Counted from the first letter of the stretch, positions 10,891-22,304 are shown. The stretch: DNA of 64,000 nucleotides from Harmothoe impar (GCA_947462335.1 OX381715.1:45043472-45107471); one strand, 5' to 3'. The notes: a model not told the origin generated them from the letters alone. Numbers and translations are program-made.

Positions 10891-11712
10891 AAATCACAGG
10901 GAAGTGTAATCAGATGGCTTTCTGTGGTTTCCTGTGCCAAAGTCGGGGAGTGGAATGCCACTGATTTTGTATCCAATTTCGTCAGGTCCAGTCTACTACA
11001 CTACAGAGTCAGACTACAGTTACATACATTTGCACCGCTACGGCCAATGGTATAGGTCTGCATTCCATGTGCCTCCGAAATTGTGATGCAACAGTACAAG
11101 TAGGTGATACACAGCCCGGAAATTGATAGGTGAGGTGATATTGATTCCCCTCCAGAGACTTCAGTTCAGTTGGCTACACTTCAAATTCAATTCCCACTGC
11201 AGACTTTGGAACTGCCCTCCTTGGTATAGTCTAGATGTGCCACAGTTACAAAAGACAGCTCTACACATAGATCTACAGGTACATGTGGACACTACAACCA
11301 TATGCTACAACACATGTGCAGATGTGCCAAAATCGTGCTGGTACAGGAGGGCCTATACAGGGTAGTTCTACAATACAAGTAGGGCCTTGCTAGCATTAAA
11401 ATTTAAATGGTGGCTACACTTCCACAGCCTACACTACGATCTGCAGTGTTGTTTATAAGGGCATTTGCAGCAAACTACTACAGTGTACAGGTGATAGGTC
11501 TACAGTGCTACATCCGACTACAGAGTACAGGTTGTCGTCTTCTACAGTGTGGGTACAATACAGGTGCAATAGGCCTGAAGCTACATGTAGTATTCTGGTG
11601 CTCATTAGGCCAATACTACAACCGACCTGCAGTACAGAGTTGTTTTATAAGTACATTTGCAATCAAAATTCTACAGATAGGCCTACATTTGCACTACACT
11701 ACTACAGTTACC

Positions 11713-13377
11713 ATGGCTGCTAGTTACATTCCTCTAGACCCAATTCCAAAATTCCTGGATTCACCAGGGAGACCACCAATCCCATGGGAAGAGTGGGTGG
11801 GGTTGTTTGACAATTTTCTAGATGCTTCCCCTGACATTGACAAAGTGCCCATGAAGCGAAAAATATGCATCCTACTACATTATTTGGGTGTTGAAGGTCA
11901 GAGGAGATACGCTAAGTTGAAGGAACTTACAAATTACCCCACAGGAACTTCTGGTTTGGGAAAGGCCAAATTAAAACTTGAAAAGGAGTTCAAATCTTCA
12001 AAGCATAAAAGGTCGGAGAGGGCTATTTTTAGAGACAGAGGACAATTGCCAGATGAAACAATTAGTGAATACGTTGCTGCCCTCAGGGACCTAGCATCTA
12101 CTTGTGACTTTGGTGCTTTTCTGGATGAGGCTGTATGTGATCAGCTCATAGAGAAGATCAGTAGTCATACAATTAGGGAGAGACTCTGTTTGGAATAAGA
12201 CCTAGATCTAGAGCAAGCCATTCAGATTGCCAGGAGACTAGAGAGTGCTTCTCTACATGTAAGTAGGATGGACAGCAAGTTTACTGGTTCAGGAATCCAT
12301 CCAGAGAAAACAAAGTACAGTCAACCTACAGGGTTAAGTGAAAAAGTGAATCAAATTGATGATGGCTTTCAGGAGATGGTGTATAGTGTGAGTTCAATGG
12401 GTACAACTCCAATGCCAAGGTGCACTATACTCATACAAGGTATTTCCGTGCGTGTCCTCGTGGACTCTGGTTCTATGTTTACAATCATTCCAGAGCCATT
12501 GTACTTAGTCCTATATTCGCACTACGAATTGCATGAAAGCGATATTCGCCCAAGTGGGTACGGAGGCACACCAATTCCGATGCTAGGCTACTTCATGGCT
12601 ACCATAGAGCACAATGGGCGGTTCACCTTAGAGAAGGTGTATGTGTCAGAGAGGGGGCCTGCCATTCTAGGTTGGCCGACGCAAGGGAAATTATCTGTTC
12701 TACTTGACTCTACACAAATGCAGCCAGTCCTTCAGACTCCTCCTCAGGTCAGTGATCAGTATACAAGTGTACTTGGAGGAGGAGTCAGTAATACGGTAGC
12801 ACGCTCTGAACCACATGTGCAGCACAGGGACAATACATCTTCCATTCAACGCAGTGTGCGAAAAGCACCAGTCCCAATGCGGCACCTACAACATACAGTT
12901 CCAAGTATTGTTCAGAGTACTTTGAGTACGGAGGAAAATGCAACCAAGTGTAAAAGTGTAGGCCATACACAGGGTGACACTGGCAGTATCTACACTCATG
13001 CGGTGAACAAACTACAGGAGACGACAGGACATGACTTTACCAGTCAGACATTTCAGAAAGACAAAGTTCAGGGTTATCAAGCTACATACAGGCCTAAAGT
13101 ACAGGCCCATAATATTTGTGTTGGGGATCATGTCAAAATCAGGAATCCTCTTTTAAAGGGGGATATAGGTTGTTTGGTACCAAGAAGGGTTACTGACATT
13201 CAAGGTAATTGTGTTATGATAGATGGGGAGAAATGGAACTATACAAGAGTTTCTAAAGTACAGTGTGATTACAGTGACGCTGGTGCACGCAGTGCACAAC
13301 AGGTACAGCAGTGCAAAGTTCGCCCGGCTGCTCCAGACGAACATACTCAGAGGAAAGGAGTGTACACTAAATAAGCT
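11713..13377 (+). pseudogene. gag-protease-integrase remnant of element D
   Basis: One frame runs from ATG 11713 (context ACCATGG) to 13377, broken by a single in-frame TAA at 12196-12198. The first ~190 residues are Gag-like (PWEEWVGLFDNFL, then CDFGAFLDEAVCDQLIEKI). No zinc knuckle is evident. A retropepsin with VLVDSGSMFTIIPE follows near 12460 and ends in a LGWPTQGKL turn. After a non-conserved join come residues like an integrase C-terminus (GDHVKIRNP...DGEKWNYTRVSKV). RT, RNase H and the integrase core are missing. Confidence 0.75.
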
Positions 13378-13589
13378 CCTCAGAGACTGAATAACTATGT
13401 GCTATAAATCATGTACTACGAACTACACAGACCAAATGACAAAGGACACTAAGTAATTGAATTGTTTACTGTATTTCATGTTTGTCTAACATCAACAAAG
13501 ATTGTTGTATTTGAGTTTATTTCAGAGTTCTACTTCATGTTTCATATCTGTATAACAATACTGCGTATCGTGTTTTACGAAGGGAGATA

Positions 13590-13749
13590 TGTGGTGACAC
13601 GGGAAATGGACCGGGTAACCTCGCTGGTGAATAAACGTGGGAACAACTTACGGGACTGGACTTCCGGGATTCCGATCTAAGAAACGTGTTTACTTTATTC
13701 CTTCAAGAATCCAGCCCCCTACACCTTCCTACACATACAGAATACTTCA
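13590..13749 (+). repeat. 3' LTR of element D
   Basis: It is preceded by the purine-rich ACGAAGGGAGATA, the expected polypurine tract, and followed by the CATCT half of the target duplication. Confidence 0.8.
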
Positions 13750-13754
13750 CATCT

Positions 13755-14785
13755 CTTCAGCATAGCCCTCAGGGCTTCCTGCTCATTCTCATCCGTTATG
13801 GATAATCCTGTTAACAACTTAGTTAACTCCTCGTGCAGTTCTTCCTCCCCTCCTTCCTTCAACCTCAGATCTTGCTGACTACTGGTGACTGCCTCCGCAA
13901 GTATCACTTTCCCAACTTCAGTGCCTTTTTCAAGATATACTGTGGAGTTTCCGGGATTGGAAATGGGTGTCACTGTCCATCTGGAATTCCCTACTAGGGT
14001 ATCCGCGATTGCAATCCCTTCTGGGATAATGCAACCACATCAGGTTCAATTACCGCTAATCCCTACTGGATTAGCCTCCCTGAACTGACTAACACGTCAC
14101 AGGTCGTTCCCGCGGGAATCTTCACAGTCTGCACCACATTGGCGACACAACTTATAATTCTCAACTTACTGAGTATGGTCATATCGTATGGGTGTTCAAT
14201 CCTCAATTTCCCACTCTTCGGATTCAAAGTCGCACCGAAAAGCGCCGCAAAATCCAACCCAAGGATACCATCATCTTCGATCTCTGCTATGGTCAGAGCC
14301 CAAACAAATTCTTTCCTGGCCACAGAGATTATCAGAAAAGTCTGACCAAATATCCTCATTCTGGTACCATCGGCCGTGCATGCGTTTACCCTCATTGTAA
14401 GGTTCTCGCACATACCCGGCAATAAGCCGATGAACCTCCTTGAGATCATGGAGTGGCTAGCTCCAATATCCATAAGAAATTTCCCCGTCTTTCCTTGTAC
14501 AGAACAGGAAACATACCACCTCTTTCCATCAGTTACTGAGGGATTCCTAGTAAACCGGTGAAGGTCACTATCAATGCCCAGATCAAATCCACATCCTTTC
14601 AGGTGTTCCAGACAAGGATGACCCGGGGGAAGCCTGGTTCCTCCAACCTTAACCAACTCTTTGGTTATTGACTCCTCTAAACTGGCACTAGGTTTCCCAT
14701 CCGCGCACCCCTGGGGGCCTGTTTTACCAGCCTCATGGTTTCTGGGATGATCAGTCCCATCTCCCTTCTTGCTGGACGCATTCAC
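13755..14785 (-). pseudogene. Protease and linker of element C
   Basis: The minus-strand frame holds a retropepsin-like core, GKFLMDIGASHSMISRRF, then LGLDFAALFGATL as the second half. The usual D-S/T-G-A active site reads D-I-G-A here, which alters the Ser/Thr next to the catalytic Asp. A frame change near 14065 precedes the acidic linker to RT, which ends at the element D insertion (13754). Confidence 0.75.
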
Positions 14786-14871
14786 TGCTAATGAATCTTC
14801 CCTACCAACGTCGGTGATAATCTGGCTTATTTCCTCAGGGGTTACCGTCCGGCCATCCTCGGTAACCGCCT

Positions 14872-15960
14872 CTAATTTCCCGAAACCTCACTTCTCGGAA
14901 CAGGTTTCTCTGCCTTGCACTCGGATGCAAAGTGTCCCTTCACTTGACACCGGTAACACTGGACAGTGTTACGATCCACCCTTGGGCGGCGCCTGGTTTG
15001 GTTTTCAAACACTTCGTTCATGCGTTTTATCATGGACTCCATTAATGTTTTTAACACGCTTTCCGACGCATTTGTTTTATCCGAAGTCTTCTCCGGGATC
15101 TTGTTTTTCTGACTGGTATCAGTCTTAGTCACGCGAGTATCGGGTTTCCGGGGGTTTTCCGAATAACCATTGTTACTTGGAAGCTTCCCGGAAGCTGAGG
15201 ACGAGCTAGGCTTCTGACGTCCTTTGAAATTCAGAGCGTTTACTCTCTCCTCCCCTTAAGATTCTTCCCAGAAAGAATCGTTCTCATCTAAGGAATGTTC
15301 AATTCCAGAGACGCGCTGTCCCCTATATGCAGGTACCATACCAGCCAATAGTATTTTCTTTTTGTCATGTTGATCAATCGCCATGAACAAATCCGCTAGG
15401 GAAGAAACTGCTTCCCAAGCTCGTCCACAGACCTTTGCATGGTCTCGATCACTGAGTCCACTTATGAATCTCACAACTAAGGATTCTATATAATATTCAG
15501 CATCCCTACTCCATTCTGGTCTAGCCTGCCTCAACAACCGCTGCAGGTCTAGTCCATAAATCTTAGCAGATTCCTTAGGTTTCTGCGTTCTCCTCTGAAA
15601 CAGAGTCCAGTGATCTACTGTCACCATCTTACCAAAATTATAACAAGCTAATACTTCCAATTGGTCGTATGCAGCTTCCGGCCCATAAGTCTCTCTCCAT
15701 TCTTCCACCACTATTTTACCCGGGCCATCACTTAACCAGATTACAAAAGCCCCCAGGGACTCATCTTTGCTCCAGCAGTTGTACTTGCAATCATCTAGAA
15801 GTGATTGATATTCTTCCTTCCAGGGACGTAAGCCCCTGTAAGGTTTAGTAACCCGTGCGTTTCGCTTAGCTGCATAATTAGAATGCACTAATTGACCCGA
15901 CATGCGTCTACTCCAAGCCAACAGATCTGTACCGTCTTGACCACAGCTCGAGCAATCCAA
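14872..15960 (-). pseudogene. gag capsid and nucleocapsid of element C
   Basis: The capsid-like part (15960-15256) contains SYNCWSKDE-like and IYGLDLQRLLRQARPEW motifs. A separate frame (15132-14872) carries a CCHC zinc knuckle, CYRCQVKGHFASEC, which would bind element RNA. The two are separated by a frame change near 15250. Confidence 0.7.
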
Positions 15961-17397
15961 TCCAAATTGCCTGTAGCAGGGTCACGGTTATGCAACCGGT
16001 GCTCACCAGGGGTCATTGTAACCCTCCGGTTTAATCCAACCTGCTTTCTTGGTACGTCGTCAGAAGAGTTATCTAATTCCGACTCTGTACCCTCATCAAA
16101 GCGTGGGCCTTGATAGCCATTCAACCTTACTGCACTTTTCGGTGCAGTATGCGACCTTCCCCTAGTTCCCCGCTGGGTCCCCTTTTCCATATCCTCCTCC
16201 TGATTGTCTCTCGAGTCCTTATTGACTCCCTTGTGAGACGTAATCGTTGGTGGACGATATGAATATGTTGAATCTGGGCAATACCTGTAATTACCCTTCT
16301 CATCATAATCCCCCAGTTTCCCATATTGAGCCGGGTCATCCCCAGAAAAGGGATTCAATGAACCATAACTATGGTTCACAACCTCATCTCGAAATTTATT
16401 TCTATAGTGTCGAGATACTTCTTCCTCATCGGACAGTTCCCTGTTAACCCGACCCTTAATGTCCTGGGTAACTGGTTCCCATTCTGGAGAACGCCCGGTG
16501 ACGTTCCCCCTCTTAGAACACTTCTCTCTGCCTCTTCCACATTTCTTAACCCATTGGTATTGACAAATGGATCATACTGAGGTAACGCCTCCCCCTTACT
16601 AGCAGTAAGCGCGTTGCCAACAACGATCCCTGGTATATTTACAGGCACCTGTTCCTTCAAAACATACTGTTCCTGTTGCTCAACAACCCCAGTCATCTCA
16701 TTTTGCAAGAGAGTTTTCCTGGCTTCCAAACTGCTTCCACCTCAGCCTTCCGCCTTCTTTCCAACTCTTCAGTTTCCTCCAAGATTTGTATCCTGGTGTT
16801 TTCATTTTCCCTGACCACTTGGTCTCTGCCCTTCTCGAGCTCCTCTGTCCCTTGTTTCAGGGCGTACCATTCCCTGGAGTACTGTCTCAACTCCTTCTCA
16901 TACTTCTCTTTAAGAGACAGGGAATTCTTATTCATTTTCCGGTTCTCAGCAATCTCCATTTTTTTCTGAAATTCATGTGATTCCTGAGCAACCTTCTTCT
17001 TCATGTACCGGTTGTCCTCTATCAACCGTTCCCTCTCCTCCATCAGAGCACCTTTTGTTTTCTGATTATCAGAGAGTATCTCATCCCGTTCCCTCACCAG
17101 GCACACAAATTCATCAGTCAACGCAGCATATTTATCCTCCATTGACTGTCTGTCCCATCGGACGTTCTCCCAGTAGAGTTCCTCCTCTTCCCGAGCCAAT
17201 CGCTCTTCATATTCCCTCTGGAACCTCTCTTCCCCTTCATAGGGACTTACCCAGGAAAGATCTTGAACTTTCCTCTTCTTCTGTCCTGGCTTCAGGGGTT
17301 CCACAGGGTCCAACCCTGCCATCTCCAGGCGAGTTGATTCCAACTCCCCGTCACTCAGTCCCGTGCCTGAGCCTCCAGGGCTACCAGCAGTAGCCAT
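15888..17397 (-). pseudogene. gag N-terminal coiled-coil region of element C
   Basis: From MATAGSPGG at 17397 the minus strand encodes a long charged region rich in Glu, Arg and Lys (for example LEKGRDQVVREN), probably coiled coil. A frame change near 16700 follows, then a second near 16376, leading to a polar linker before the capsid. The ATG lies 100 bp after the LTR, as expected for gag. Length before capsid (about 480 residues) is long for a Gypsy gag. Confidence 0.65.
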
Positions 17398-17481
17398 TGT
17401 CTGTCCAAAAAGGATTTCCTGTTCAGTTTAATCCAAACATATTCCCGAACAATTAGTTTGTTCTGCTACCTTCACTGCTAC

Positions 17482-17497
17482 TGGTCACGGCACCAGT
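17482..17497 (-). promoter_or_regulatory. tRNA primer-binding site of element C
   Basis: Read on the minus strand, CTGGTGCCGTGACC directly follows the CA end of the LTR. TGGTGCC-type sites are typical minus-strand primer sites. I could not name the tRNA. Confidence 0.55.
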
Positions 17498-17817
17498 GTG
17501 GGGGTTCGTGGTTATTCTAGTCTAAGGAACGAGAACGACACACAAATATAATCAGGTTTCTACATGAATATAGGAAATGGTCAGTATAGTCTCAGTATAC
17601 AACGTTGTCCGCACGGTTGGACATGGTGAAGTCTATCGTCAGTCGGGCTTGCACTGACTGCCTTCTAGGTAAACACACGGGTCTTATATAACCACCGGTC
17701 CTTTGATCACGTGGCCAGGTGGGAGGGTCGGCAGCCCACCTGAGAGCGGCACACGGTAACCTGGAGAGGACCCGGGAACTGTGTGCGCTAGCTCCAGGTA
17801 GAGAAGCGAATATTACG
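17498..17817 (-). repeat. 5' LTR of element C, truncated
   Basis: It matches about 320 bp of the element A LTR on the opposite strand, including TATATAAG (near 17684-17692) and the CTGGAGCTAG block. The first ~150 bp of the LTR is missing: similarity stops near 17817, where another dispersed repeat begins. Confidence 0.75.
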
Positions 17818-17995
17818 AAGAAAAAATGAGTATTTGGAAACATTTTCGAAGGAATTATCTGTCCCCCGATCTTGCCTTCCTCTGTTTTGTCTCCTTTTGT
17901 CTATGTCGAACAGCAACTGAATGACAAACATTTTCCCATGTCCCAAATATGTCTTAAAACACAAAATTAGGCAGTGTATATAACTCAATATTGGC
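17818..17995. repeat. Dispersed repeat R3, copy 1
   Basis: The stretch from GAAAAAATGAGT through TTTCGAAGGAATT, CCCATGTCCC and TGTCTTAAAAC to GGCAGTGTATAT is repeated at 29090-29268 at roughly 75-80% identity by eye. It abuts the truncated LTR of element C. Confidence 0.65.
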
Positions 17996-18281
17996 GAGGC
18001 TTTAGGAGATGGTAATCTATTATCAATAGAGGTAAACGGTGTGCGTTTGAGGTGGTGTAAAATATTTTGACTCTTCCTGATGGGCTGCATAAAATATTCT
18101 AGCCCTCTAGTTAATGTAGTTCAGAGTGGGGAGGGGGAAATGAAAAAATGTCAGCACCTTTAGCGCAGGGACACTAAAAAACTTGGGCCTGCTTTAAAGG
18201 GGCCCTTATAATATCTTTTTGTGACAATCCAGGTTTGTTTGTTTTTTTAAAGACGACAACTCCAATTTGAACTGCACTAAC

Positions 18282-18406
18282 TTGATGTGTGTCTCCTGTA
18301 GACAGGGCCTGCCAACACGGGCACGTCAGCCTGCACTCTACCCCTCTGAACTCCCTCACATGGTAGAGAGCAAGTCTGGTCAAGGAGCGATTTGGGATTG
18401 CATTTC
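18282..18406 (-). CDS. TERT: TERT exon f (N-terminal RNA-binding region)
   Basis: The acceptor is a strong TTTGTCTTTTTTGCAG ending at 18407. The exon begins with one base that completes an AG split codon from the exon at 20897-21044. It reads KCNPKSLLDQTCSLPCEGV, which aligns with the QCPYGVLL..HCPL segment of vertebrate TERT just before the main RNA-binding domain. The 3' boundary is uncertain: a donor at 18341 (GTAGAG) or at 18281 (GTTAGT) both leave phase 1. Later exons with the T motif and RT motifs are not in the window and must lie left of position 1, beyond the Gypsy cluster. Confidence 0.7.
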
Positions 18407-18480
18407 CTGCAAAAAAGACAAAGGGATGGCTACAGGTATCAATCAATACAGAATACATACTGAATGACCATGGCTGTCTA

Positions 18481-18870
18481 GGGTAAAGGCACCCTCAGTC
18501 GGACAGAGACCTTGAGTCGGACACCTTTGTGTTTCAATTACTTAGTAAATATACACATTTCACCTTCCGAAAACTACAGCTCAACAAACAAAATCCACCG
18601 TATACATTGTTTTATAACTGTCCGAACTTGGAGTGTTCTTGCTACATCCTCAAATTCCAAGAGGAAATAGAAAATCTGGTTGTCTCTTTCTTTCTGAAGT
18701 GGCTTTTCTTTCATATTGACAGCATTTCTGATAGTAATGGAAAGATATACATTTCTTATGATGGTTGATGCAACAAACATAGATAGTTCACGGAAATTAC
18801 TTTGTGGTAAGTATATTCACATGATCATCAAATTCCACTAAAGTCAGACACTAATCACACCTGAACACAA
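18481..18870. mobile_element. One-ended MITE of the GGGTAAAGGCACCC family
   Basis: The end GGGTAAAGGCACCC preceded by TA matches the complete copy at 29856-30975. Iterated GTCGGACA-like words follow here as they do there. I found no matching right end, so the right limit is approximate. Confidence 0.5.
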
Positions 18871-19846
18871 TTCAAAGTAATTTCCCCTCAATATTATAGA
18901 CCTGCAATGGTCATTATTTTTAAAAATGAATAAAAAGCAAGTTCTAGATGGAATATTTACACGATCTTTGTACAGGGTTTAAAAGGTAAATTAAAGTTAT
19001 ATCTGTAAAACAAATGTTGTATCGATACAATGCCTTTATTGATGCGATAATCGCGATTCTCAAAATGTTGATGTATCGATTTTGGGCGTATCAATGACAT
19101 CCCTACTCTCAAGGGCTTTTTTGAGCTTATTGAGTCATCCAATTAGCATTATAGACATGAGTAGCAAATATAGAGTTACACATCATTGGAAAGCTTATTT
19201 CCAGGGCATAATTTTCGCGCACATTATGGAAGGAAACGACCGGGGTTGTTTCTGCTATTGATTCGGGAAGCGCACCAAACCAACTCATGTTACCCGGTCA
19301 GCAGCACCCCCTGTGTATGTGTGCATGCTGGTTGCCAGGGAGCCTCACTACCTTGGTTACCGGTGTTATTGCTTCAGAAAAGTCAGCCAGAGCGGTCGAC
19401 ATGTTTCAACGCTTATTGTGCTCGCCTGCTTGAGAAGAATTTAATTTTTTCTTTGCTTGTATTATGTTATAAAGATACATGTGTATGAATAAATAGGCCG
19501 GTTATTGACCAGCCCAAGTCCATATAATGCCTTGTGTCTTCTAACATCAAAATTCCCATAAGTTCAATAATTTGGCGCACCTAAGCATGTGCGCGAAAAA
19601 CGCGAAAATATGTACTGAGCGAAAATTAATATTTACAGTATAAGATGTTCCTCATTGATTTAGGAGTCTGTATGTTTCATATTATACCCACAACGCTAGT
19701 GTCCGTGGGTATTGCAGGCTATACTAACTACCCATAGACTTTCGTGCACGGATCTATAGGCTTCTACCTATGTCGGAAATTTGGTCTGACGAAAAACGTC
19801 TTACATGCTCCAAGATGAGAGCTCCCCTTGACTTAACATAGGATTG
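18871..19846. other. TERT intron sequence, no gene seen
   Basis: AT-rich sequence without convincing exons or terminal repeats. ORFs up to 100 codons on the plus strand show no known motifs. Confidence 0.5.
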
Positions 19847-20588
19847 ATTGATTGATTTGTTTGTTTAACGTCCAGACGTACATCAAGTACCTCACGGGAC
19901 ATCTCAAGTTGGCAAGGAGTCATCCACAAATACCGTATTCGACGTAATAAGCGCCCTCCCCCTAAAAAGCGCCCCCCCCCCTTTTAGGGGCATTTTAAGA
20001 CTAGAACAAAGGCTCAAATTCCGCGATTGTGGAGACAATTAAACTCTTAACTACTAAAACTACCATAAAAATAATTACGTCGAATACGGTAGTGGTAGTC
20101 TGCCTTGCAGTAGTAGGACAGATATTTATATGCTGCTTGCCCAATACAGCAGTGACCGCATCTATGGATGATCGAATCTATGAAATGAATGACCGCATCT
20201 ATGAGGTGAGGGAGAAAACCGCTTCCGGGGCACGTCCCCTACTCTTTTCGAAGGATAGCAAGTGTTCTTTTATTTGCCTGTTCCTACCCACCTGGGCTAG
20301 TACCATAGTAGGCAGGGCCAGACAAACCACGGCCTTTGATATCTCAGACATGGTTCACTGAGGAGGGATCCCATGCCAGACAACCAGCAAGAAGGCCCGG
20401 GCCCGTGCATATGGGCAGCGGTTGCCAAACAGCTTACGTGACTGATCACAGCAGTAAGGCACGAGACCCCTCAAGTTTTGTCGCCTTTTACGAATCCGGT
20501 ATGCCCATTGGTATTATGGAAGGCTCCCGATGAAGTCATTCTACTCCTTCATGCCCCCATCATGAAGGTCCCCACTAACACAGGGGAA
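19847..20588 (+). repeat. Dispersed repeat R1, copy with MITE insertion
   Basis: Nearly identical to the copy at 10309-10890, but interrupted at the TA of CACAAATAGTGG by a 157-bp MITE. It lies in a TERT intron. Confidence 0.8.
19933..20089. mobile_element. 157-bp MITE with TA target duplication
   Basis: Terminal inverted repeats CCGTATTCGACGTAAT and its complement bound an interior with C-runs. It sits in an R1 repeat whose other copies give the empty site: CACAAATAGTGG becomes CACAAA-TA-[MITE]-TA-GTGG. TA duplication suggests a Tc1/mariner-type mobiliser. A second end of this family is at 24090-24111. Confidence 0.85.
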
Positions 20589-20634
20589 AACAAAGTAGAC
20601 AAACGGTCCACGCTAGTACATTCATATTTGTCTA

Positions 20635-20688
20635 CACTGAGAATATAAAAGGACTTTTTGTACTGAGAATATAAAAGGACTTTTTGTA
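20635..20688. repeat. Two-copy ~26-bp tandem duplication
   Basis: ACTGAGAATATAAAAGGACT plus TTTTTGT occurs twice in a row. Confidence 0.7.
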
Positions 20689-20896
20689 AGCTAAACTTTG
20701 GAATTTTTATTCAGGGGGCTAGAAAACTTCAAAAGGCATACAGTGAGATTTCTTTTAAAATAGTGTACAGGAAAACACAATTTTTCGAACATTGACTGTT
20801 TTAAACGATTTGTTGGGGGTTGAATTTTAAAAATGAACCCTAGCGATCCTGGATCCCTGTGCCAATACAGTCGTGATTCTATTAAGGCAGACATAC

Positions 20897-21044
20897 CTGT
20901 TGCGTCTGATGAAGCTCCTCAGAGCATCTACTAGCCTCGGTGCATGCCTGTACAGTCTATCCGTTGGAGTACTAGAACCCTTGAATATCCTACTAAGGAG
21001 CATCTTCAAGCCTTCTTCATCTGTACTCATGGTCCTCAGGAGAT
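20897..21044 (-). CDS. TERT: TERT exon e (end of linker, start of RNA-binding region)
   Basis: The acceptor CTCTTTTTGTAG and donor AACAG|GTATGT bound 148 nt. Its first two bases AT complete a His codon with the final C of the exon at 26836-27545. It encodes LLRTMSTDEEGLKMLLSRIF and then YRHAPRLVDALRSFIRRN. Vertebrate TERT has the corresponding pattern (a basic KHIL-like start, a LV..IF motif and a proline-rich RY....PLF.ELL segment). The matching phases on both sides make a chance match unlikely. The upstream intron (21045-26835) is 5.8 kb of repeats. Confidence 0.8.
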
Positions 21045-21056
21045 CTACAAAAAGAG

Positions 21057-21131
21057 TGAGTGTGTGAGTGGCCTCACAGATGACTCAGGGTTAGATGGAT
21101 ATGTAACTTATGTACTTAGATATAGTACTCC
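21057..21131. repeat. Dispersed repeat R2, copy 1
   Basis: GTGTGAGTGGCCTCACAGAT through CTTAGATATAGTAC is repeated at 28876-28945, about 85-90% identical by eye. Both copies are in TERT introns. Confidence 0.65.
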
Positions 21132-21212
21132 CTTATAATCTTTCGTTGGTCAATTCTGGCATCAGAAATTAATTCCTTGTTAAAAAGTACCTTCAAGTCA
21201 TGTGTCATACAT

Positions 21213-21300
21213 GTACAGTCAACTCCCTCTAATGCGGCCACCCTTGGGACTATCCAAAAATGGCCGCATTGGCGAGGTGGCTGCACTGGAGGGAGTGAGT
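21213..21300. repeat. Short foldback with pogo/Tigger-like end
   Basis: CTCCCTCTAATGCGGCCACC and GGTGGCTGCACTGGAGGGAG are imperfect inverted copies about 25 bp apart. The CAGTCAACTCCCTCTAATGC end looks like Tigger/pogo termini. It is probably a short deletion derivative. Confidence 0.45.
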
Positions 21301-21532
21301 GCTAAGTATAGGGAGTACACATAGAATTCAGTTATGTACATTGGCATGTATATATGAACTTATATGACATCTCCCAACCCCCTCCTTGCTAGAAATCTCT
21401 TAGTGTAACCCTGCTCTATACCATTTATTCATAAAAAAATAAACTCGCTATGAAAATTTAATAGATTATAATGCCACATGCATAGACAAGGGTCATTTAT
21501 CAGTGTGCATTACCGTACAAGGTATCGTCATG

Positions 21533-21780
21533 TGTGTGTGTGTGTGTGGGGGGGGGGGGGTGCTCAATTCAATAAGTCAATAGAGTACAATAGACCTTAG
21601 CATTAATTACCCCCCCCCTCCCCCCTGGCCATTTCCTACTCGGTCAAGCATTACATGAGCGGAATGTGTCAGTATCAATCTTTGCCAGCTTTACCCCATC
21701 TGTGAGGGATACACCAAACTCTGACAGCCACCTCGCATTCACACCTCCCCCGCACCCCCCTCCTCCCCCCCCCCCAGCAA
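21533..21780. repeat. GT repeat, G-run and C-runs
   Basis: (GT)n is followed by a run of more than ten G (21548-21561), then C-runs at 21610-21625 and 21745-21777. These are homopolymer-rich and could form G-quadruplex structures on either strand. No gene is evident. Confidence 0.7.
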
Positions 21781-22304
21781 CCTTAGCATCAAAAGGTGAC
21801 AGGAGTCGCTCTCTGTGTACCCTGGCTCTGTACCTGACCCTATACATGTAGTGGCTCTGTACCCGGCCCTAGTGACTCTACCCAGGCCTAGATGGGGATC
21901 ATTGCATGACCAAATAAATTTCGTTATAAATGAATGTTTTGTTTTACTATAGACCAGCATCTGACATACTTTGGGAAACATAATTTCTTTGTTAATATTA
22001 CCGAAAATTGGTTATAACCTTATTCATTGTACATGTAATTTTACCGTAATGTGTGGTTGCATGTACCGCCTTCTGTCCCTACCAAAAAGTGAGTCAATCG
22101 GACGATAAACGGCGAAGATATGGGTGGTACAATTTTGCTCTGCACACGTTGAAGGTTGAGATCTCACGCAGTACGAAAATTACGTATGCTTTATGGACCC
22201 TATTGGATGATCACAGATGGTCCAAGATGGACCTGGCGAGTGTGGGTTGTACTAGAGACTTTAAAAAAAACAAAAATCTTGTTCACCAAATCTGTGATAT
22301 ATAT

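Larger units (their letters stand above)
10116..13749 (+). mobile_element. Internally deleted Gypsy-type element nested in element C (element D)
   Basis: Two 160-bp direct repeats (10116-10275 and 13590-13749) flank a leader, a gag-protease reading frame and the end of integrase. The LTRs differ at about 7 of 160 positions. The flanks are CACCT (10111-10115) and CATCT (13750-13754), a 5-bp target duplication with one change. RT, RNase H and most of integrase are absent, so it is non-autonomous. It interrupts the pol of element C and is therefore younger than that insertion. Confidence 0.85.
5228..17817 (-). mobile_element. Decayed Gypsy-like retrotransposon with extra ORF (element C)
   Basis: Read on the minus strand the order is: LTR (17817-17498), primer site, coiled-coil gag N-terminus, capsid and zinc knuckle, protease, RT, integrase, an intergenic stretch with a TATA-like box, then the extra ORF (7483-5327). 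Coding regions are broken into at least a dozen frames. RNase H is missing between the RT connection and integrase, and there is no 3' LTR: the copy stops at the end of element A's LTR. A 3.6-kb LTR element has inserted between protease and RT. The copy is dead. Confidence 0.8.

Noticed and set aside
18302..18435. Plus-strand exon with acceptor CTCCTGTAG and donor TACAG|GTATC encoding a CISCKKDKG-like motif
   Set aside because: It is the antisense shadow of the minus-strand TERT exon at 18282-18406, which has the stronger acceptor and fits TERT sequence and phase.
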